From assembly GCF_905475465.1 (NCBI RefSeq), contig NC_062240.1:1441001-1505000 (forward strand): a stretch of DNA of 64,000 nt. The letters are read 5' to 3'. The notes under the pieces were generated by a model. The model saw nothing but the letters and a program-made list of their open reading frames with translations. It was not told the origin of the DNA and did no database searches. Made by a program: the position numbers and the translations under genes. Shown here one piece after another: positions 59,346 to 64,000 of the stretch (positions are counted from its first letter, which is position 1; every line of letters starts with the position of its first letter). Origin of the DNA: Pieris napi. Lineage: Eukaryota > Arthropoda > Insecta > Lepidoptera > Pieridae.

Positions 59346-59964
59346 ATTTTTAAAATGTAAACTGAACTTTATTGACTATAATAACTCCTTTTCCAGTCTT
59401 TGATTATTTAATTGTAATTAATTATTTGCATGCAATCAAAAACAATTTTTTAATAATGCCAAAGCGCACCCTTTTTATTTGTGAACTATATACTTAAAAA
59501 AAAAATTTAAGGTCTATTACAAGTAGGTACATTAACTTGCCGTGATATTTACATGGAACTTATGAGGTGCATCTTGTTAGGTGTTGCATTTGACCTAGCT
59601 TGTACTGGACACAATGGAGGGTCAAATTTCTAGCTCGGCTCGTCACACCGGTTTTGACTATCTTAACCTGGTATGCGTACGCCTCTAGGTGACTTTATTA
59701 CTGCATATCTCACAGAAATGCGATTTTGATCCAAAACATGAACGCAGATTGTTATTTAGTTACCCACAACACGGGCTCCCTAGTGTGGCGACTAGCGAAT
59801 ATGAATTTTGTCACTACTTTATCTATCATGAATAAAGTTTTTAATATTATAATTTTTCATAGATGATAGTATTTTTTTGAATGTTTGTTGACGTTTGAAG
59901 TTTGACGCGTTAATCTATAAACAAATTATAATATACAAAATTATAATGGAATGTAAGTGGAATT

Positions 59965-60120
59965 GTGGAATCGCCCCCAGTGGAGGTCTTTCCTGGAAGA
60001 TACAACCAATTATATAAAAAAGAGAGCACACTCCTCGCTCAAAGGCCGGCTACGTACTTAAATTGCGGATTGCGGCTGCCTTTTATGGCTGGCCCATGGG
60101 CTCGTTTGCCCGGCTATCTT
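59965..60120 (+). mobile_element. LINE fragment 'R2', diverged
   Basis: PPVEVFPGRYNQLYKKESTL-like reading and CTCAAAGGCCGGCTACG, then GGCCCATGGGCTCGTTTGCC match the R2 end in degenerate form. Confidence 0.55.
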
Positions 60121-60459
60121 AAAATAAAAAATCGACATATAATCCTTACCTACGTGCCTTTAATTAAAATCATCAAATAGCTGCAGAAAATTGATTACTA
60201 TATTAAATCTACGTGGCTCATGTGGATGTACAATCTCCCTGGACCATATCTCAGGGAACCAAAAAACCAGTTTGGTTTTTAAATATTTTTTTTTGTAAAA
60301 ACCGCGTAGGAAATGTTTAATATACACCGATAACTTTATTTTAATGGTATGTATTTTTTGTACTTTTTAATATTTGCAATGGCAAATTTTTCGCGAGAAA
60401 TTAAGTTTTATTGCTTCAAGTTTATTAATACTAAGACATTATCATAATATAGACATCAT

Positions 60460-60600
60460 AAGAGATCTGTAATTTTGGTCTAACCTAATTTTCTAATATT
60501 TCATATAATAAAATGTTCAATAACACTACTTTCAGTCACTATTAAGGGGAAGACACTCTGTTCTTGTGTTCTAGTTTTTCACTTACAACTGTTTAGCACG
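60460..60600 (+). repeat. Dispersed repeat 'R4', copy c
   Basis: GGTCTAACCTAATTTTCTAA, ATTAAGGGGAAGACACTCTG and TTCTTGTGTTCTAGTTTTTC, matching 26865-27035. It is followed at about 60668 by a short coding-like stretch (IKNVKSIDIHMMVEPMFVG) that I cannot place. Confidence 0.7.
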
Positions 60601-61337
60601 TACCACCTATAACTAAAAAAGCACCAATAATTTAAAGGAATTTCTCCTATTCAATCTTCTCACTAGGCCCGTGGTATCAAGAATGTGAAAAGCATCGACA
60701 TTCACATGATGGTGGAGCCTATGTTCGTGGGCTCCAGCAGTCTTTTTTATGATTGTGGCGACATCCTTTACATAAAATAATACTTATAATATCGCTTGGA
60801 ACGAAACTTTCTATACATTATATAATATAAGTACATATACTATTCTACACTAAGGCCAGGCAGTACATGAGACTACATATATTAAAATATTTTACGTTAT
60901 ATGAAATGTCTATGCAAATCTACAGTAGACGCACAAATAATTCAAAATGGCGGCGAGACAATGCAGTGTCTTCAGTAAACCGGACAGACTGGTCCAACGT
61001 GCAGGATTATTGCTTTGATTTACAATGTTTTGGTGCGCATTGCGTATTGCATTGGTTTTTATCCCAATATTATTGTTTATATATTCTCAATACGTACTTA
61101 AAATATTGTATAATTTTTATTTGATGTTTTTTAGGATACTAAGAATTAGTTGATTCTGAGCATTGGTAGTAGTTTAGCATGATGATTCTTTGAGAAGGAG
61201 GCATGAGAAAAATTGTGCACATTGAACAATTTGGAAAAAAATATATTACCCAAAATTAAACGATCTAATAACAGAGTAACAATTCTTCTGTAATTAGGCC
61301 CCTGTCTGCATTTTTTATCCTCAAAGCTGGATGCCTG

Positions 61338-61514
61338 CCTTGCGATTCTGTAACTCACTTTTCGAACACGGCATTCTGATAAGGTGGAAGCTTGTAGTTT
61401 ATTGTTTATCAGAATGCCAAATCATAAAATGACTGCTTCACGACTGATTTGAGAGCGACCGCCGATTCGAAAACCGCTGTGTGAGTTCGAAAAGTGAGTT
61501 ACAGAATCGCAAGG
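61338..61514. mobile_element. 177-bp MITE with perfect 30-bp terminal inverted repeats
   Basis: 61338-61367 (starting CCTTGCGATTCTGTAACTC) is exactly complementary to 61485-61514. A second internal inverted repeat (GCATTCTGATAA and TTATCAGAATGC) lies inside. No coding capacity; no clear target duplication. Confidence 0.9.
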
Positions 61515-61679
61515 CTGGACTCCAAGTGATAGGCAGCGACAACTAGACAAAAAGAAAATTGTGGTTATACCGTCAGTATTACTTCTACCACTAGTATTCT
61601 AGTAAACGAAAGTAGTCAGAATGATAGTATATTGGAAATATCGATCGGCTTCATCAAAACGCGCAATTGAGATTAGGGA

Positions 61680-61862
61680 TTTACCACTATGTGGAACCAG
61701 CTACCCACGCAAGCATTGCCGAACGAAGTCGACTTAGGGTCCTTCAAGTAAAGAGCAAATTTTAAGAGGCCGTCAACGCACTCGCGAGCCCTCTGGAATT
61801 GAGTGTCCATGGGCGGGGTGGTATCACTTAACATTAGGTGAGCCGCCTGCATTAAAAGGTTA
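61680..61862 (+). mobile_element. LINE 3' fragment 'R2'
   Basis: CACTATGTGGAACCAGCTAC, GTCGACTTAGGGTCCTTCAA, GCACTCGCGAGCCCTCTGGA and GGTATCACTTAACATTAGGT. Truncated. Confidence 0.7.
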
Positions 61863-62309
61863 TTTTTTACTTAGACTGCTTTCGGAAAGCAAAAGGGACC
61901 ACAGATGCTAACCGGTCCAAGACAAATTAGTTCAGAAGTTTTAATTGTATCCTGTAGACTGTGCTTTATTAAGCGAATATCAAGTTATATTTCCTACATA
62001 AATTCAATCTTAATTCCTGTTCAAAATGAAGATAAACGCCAACGCAACTCTATTTAAATTTCCATATACAGGTACTATCTTGGGACTTGTATTCTGCACT
62101 TCATCAGCTTCTAATAAGGTGCATTTATAGATGAAGTCATTCGCAATGACCATGATTTTGCCAAGTGCTTCATGAAATAACGTGGGTAGACAACAATTGT
62201 GATTGAGGGTCAATGTACTCATTCATGTGGTCAGAACTAGCTGTGGTAATACTACTTCTGCCAAGGCTTCACTTGTCTGTATTAAATCTTGGTGACTAAC
62301 TTGACTCAT

Positions 62310-62495
62310 CTCAACTCTTCAATCTCAAGTCTCCACCATCGCCGTTCAGTTGCCTGCCTTTCATTCTTCTATAGATTTCACTCTGGAGAATGCTCCATGG
62401 AACTACACAATCTGGTTGCGTCATCCCCTTTCAAACAACGCTCATCTAGAAGCACGATATCTCTCTATATTTTTACGGATGAAACGCAATAATAA
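62310..62495 (+). mobile_element. LINE reverse-transcriptase C-terminal remnant
   Basis: SSLHHRRSVACLSFFYRFHS, then GECSMELHNLVASSPFKQRS matches the RRxVAxLxxFYRxxxGECSxEL block of Jockey-like LINEs, as at 43880-44412. Confidence 0.75.
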
Positions 62496-63289
62496 TAAAT
62501 TAGCGTCACGAAGATATGCAGCGTTTTTGTCATAGAAAAGGGAGGGATCGATTGATACCGATTGAGAGAGAGTTCGAAGGGCGAATTACCTTATAGAAAT
62601 TATATTTTTAAAATTTCGCAAAGAGAATTTATGAAATATTAGTATTTCATATTTTATGCAAAATAATTTATTGAAATCTCAAATGAAGAATTGTAAATTA
62701 AAATGCCACGTGTTTTATTATCGAAGAAATAAATTAAATATATAATTTGTATTAATTTTCGACACTTTTAATATTTTAATGATAATTAAATTCCTAACAT
62801 ATCTTCCCTTTTCCCTCCCTCCAAGTATCGGAAATCTAAATTTTTAGATTTGTATAAATATAAAAAAGAGTTAAAAATTTGTTTGCCAAAGAAGTTTCAC
62901 TACTGACATGTGTACTTTGTACGCACGCACTTTTTATACTTCTATACTAACTCAATTTATCTAAATAATTTCAATATACTTCCCATAAAATTGCATTTAA
63001 AATGAGTTTCACATACAGAAAGCCCTCATGACAATTAAAACATATCAGTGGTTAATTCAATTTTGTTACTAACGACCCGTTTCATCTTAATTTAACGTGA
63101 AATCAATTAACCATTGTTAAAGTGGTAATAACTATCTATTTGTTTATATAATACCACAAACATTTCATATAAAACCTACGCGTAACCGGTGGGCTAGCAT
63201 AGAAAATCTTTTTTATAGAATTTGATTTGATTATTCAATAGACTAGAGCGATACAACGATTATAGCGGTCATACAATTTTGCGATACCA

Positions 63290-63535
63290 TTTTTATAGCA
63301 CGATTTGTACCCTCGAAATAGGCTTCAGTTTCGGCGCATACCTTTTCATCTGTGTAAAATTTCTGTCCAGCATTCTCGTGAGGTAATTAATCTGGAGAAT
63401 ACGGTGTATGCGGAAGCAATTAAAAGCCCACTTCATGGAATTTAGCCATCGTTTTCGTTGATTTGTGATACGGTGCATTGTCTTGATGAAACAGCACTTT
63501 CTTCTTCTTCACAGGAGGCCGTTTTTGCGCCGAAT
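63290..63535 (-). mobile_element. mariner transposase remnant
   Basis: The minus strand reads RPPVKKKKVLFHQDNAPYHK, then STKTMAKFHEVGF, stop, LLPHTPYSPD, and after deletions a CAETEAYFEG piece. HQDNAPxHxS and PHxPYSPDLAP surround catalytic acidic residues of mariner transposases. Stops and gaps show it is inactive. Confidence 0.8.
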
Positions 63536-63589
63536 ATCTTTAAAATGATAACTGAAACTCCATCTCAAACTCAAAATAATTTTATTGAT

Positions 63590-63740
63590 GTAGGTAACCA
63601 AGACACTTATGAACGTCAACAGAAAATATGTTAAATTGATTCAAAATTTACGGTAAGTACCAGTTCGCAAGTCAAGGACGTAGAGTGGGCAAGAAGAACT
63701 GGCAGGAAACTCTCCGCCTCTCTTTTTAATCGCATGAGCA
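63590..63740 (-). repeat. Dispersed repeat 'R3', copy f (inverted)
   Basis: ACACTTATGAACGTCAACAG, CAGTTCGCAAGTCAAGGACG and AACTGGCAGGAAACTCTCCG match the family in reverse. Truncated. Confidence 0.6.
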
Positions 63741-63890
63741 GCCATAAATATTGGAACTAGATCAAATCAATCCCAAGGATTAGGATCATTTAAATAATCG
63801 TCAAATTTATAAAAACCTTTATTTATTAATTTACGTTTAGTTTTGAATTTATTCTGTGGTAATTCTCTAATAATTGTAGCTCAGTTGTTT

Positions 63891-63910
63891 TAGCTATATA
63901 TATATAGCTA
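63891..63910. repeat. 20-bp perfect palindrome
   Basis: TAGCTATATATATATAGCTA, AT-rich; probably a simple-sequence by-product. Confidence 0.7.
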
Positions 63911-64000
63911 TATTTATAGTCGGTTGAAGTCGGTCGGCTTGAACTAAATAATTATTGTTTAATGATTTGTTGATAGCTTAAAAACCTTAAACTTTAAAGT

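Larger units (their letters stand above)
48076..64000 (+). other. Right-hand tract after the proline-rich exon (about 16 kb)
   Basis: Probably an intron of the gene starting at 47577, because that exon ends in an open phase-1 donor and no continuation exon was found. Apart from the repeats listed separately, it is AT-rich with no supported gene. Confidence 0.5.

Noticed and set aside
60668..60779. Exon of the proline-rich gene
   Set aside because: It has an AG before it and an open frame, but in the phase set by the 48075 donor the frame reads about 28 codons and stops, with no family match. Too weak to call.
1..64000. CRISPR array, operon or toxin-antitoxin type system
   Set aside because: The window is intron-rich animal DNA; the only regular array (14460-15552) is a 93-bp satellite without spacers.

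Overview
This is a window of animal (insect) nuclear DNA, AT-rich, with short coding exons separated by GT-AG introns that are full of transposable elements. The protein matches and the repeats (tRNA-derived SINEs with A and B boxes, many 5'-truncated LINE tails, Helitron-like ends, hAT, mariner and MITE-type elements) suggest a moth or butterfly. The order is an inference; I could not search a database. There are no operons, ribosome binding sites or CRISPR arrays.

Layout. (1) 137-6851 (+) is the C-terminal part of a neutral ceramidase gene whose 5' exons lie left of the window. (2) 9882-21698 (+) is a second, complete neutral ceramidase gene in tandem: 14 coding exons, about 731 residues, with an N-terminal membrane anchor. 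The paralogs keep the same exon order but differ by one intron and one shifted acceptor. (3) 23200-32123 (+) is a complete 14-exon triokinase/FMN cyclase (dihydroxyacetone kinase) gene of 580 residues, probably with a non-coding first exon ending at 22554. (4) 32415-35717 (-) is a complete 7-exon STRAD pseudokinase gene of 376 residues, convergent with (3); their polyadenylation signals lie within about 50 bp. (5) A GC-rich TATA-containing leader exon ends at 38114, and a proline-rich first coding exon lies at 47577-48075 (+). They may be the start of one large gene that continues beyond the right edge.

The ceramidase paralogs should act in sphingolipid breakdown at the cell surface or outside the cell. 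Triokinase phosphorylates dihydroxyacetone and glyceraldehyde. STRAD activates the LKB1 kinase together with MO25. I see no functional link that makes this a gene cluster beyond the ceramidase duplication.

The intronic and intergenic DNA carries the unusual structure. A 93-bp satellite array of about 12 units lies in a ceramidase intron. A three-layer transposon nest (LINE remnant, hAT element with an 8-bp target duplication, 1,074-bp inverted-repeat element) lies in a triokinase intron, and a related uninterrupted LINE copy elsewhere in the window shows the empty site. There is a perfect 37-bp hairpin with a 4-nt loop, a GC-rich inverted-repeat element, and several MITE-like elements with clear terminal inverted repeats. 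I found no convincing new biological system; the best candidates for follow-up are the two hairpin structures and the ceramidase duplication.
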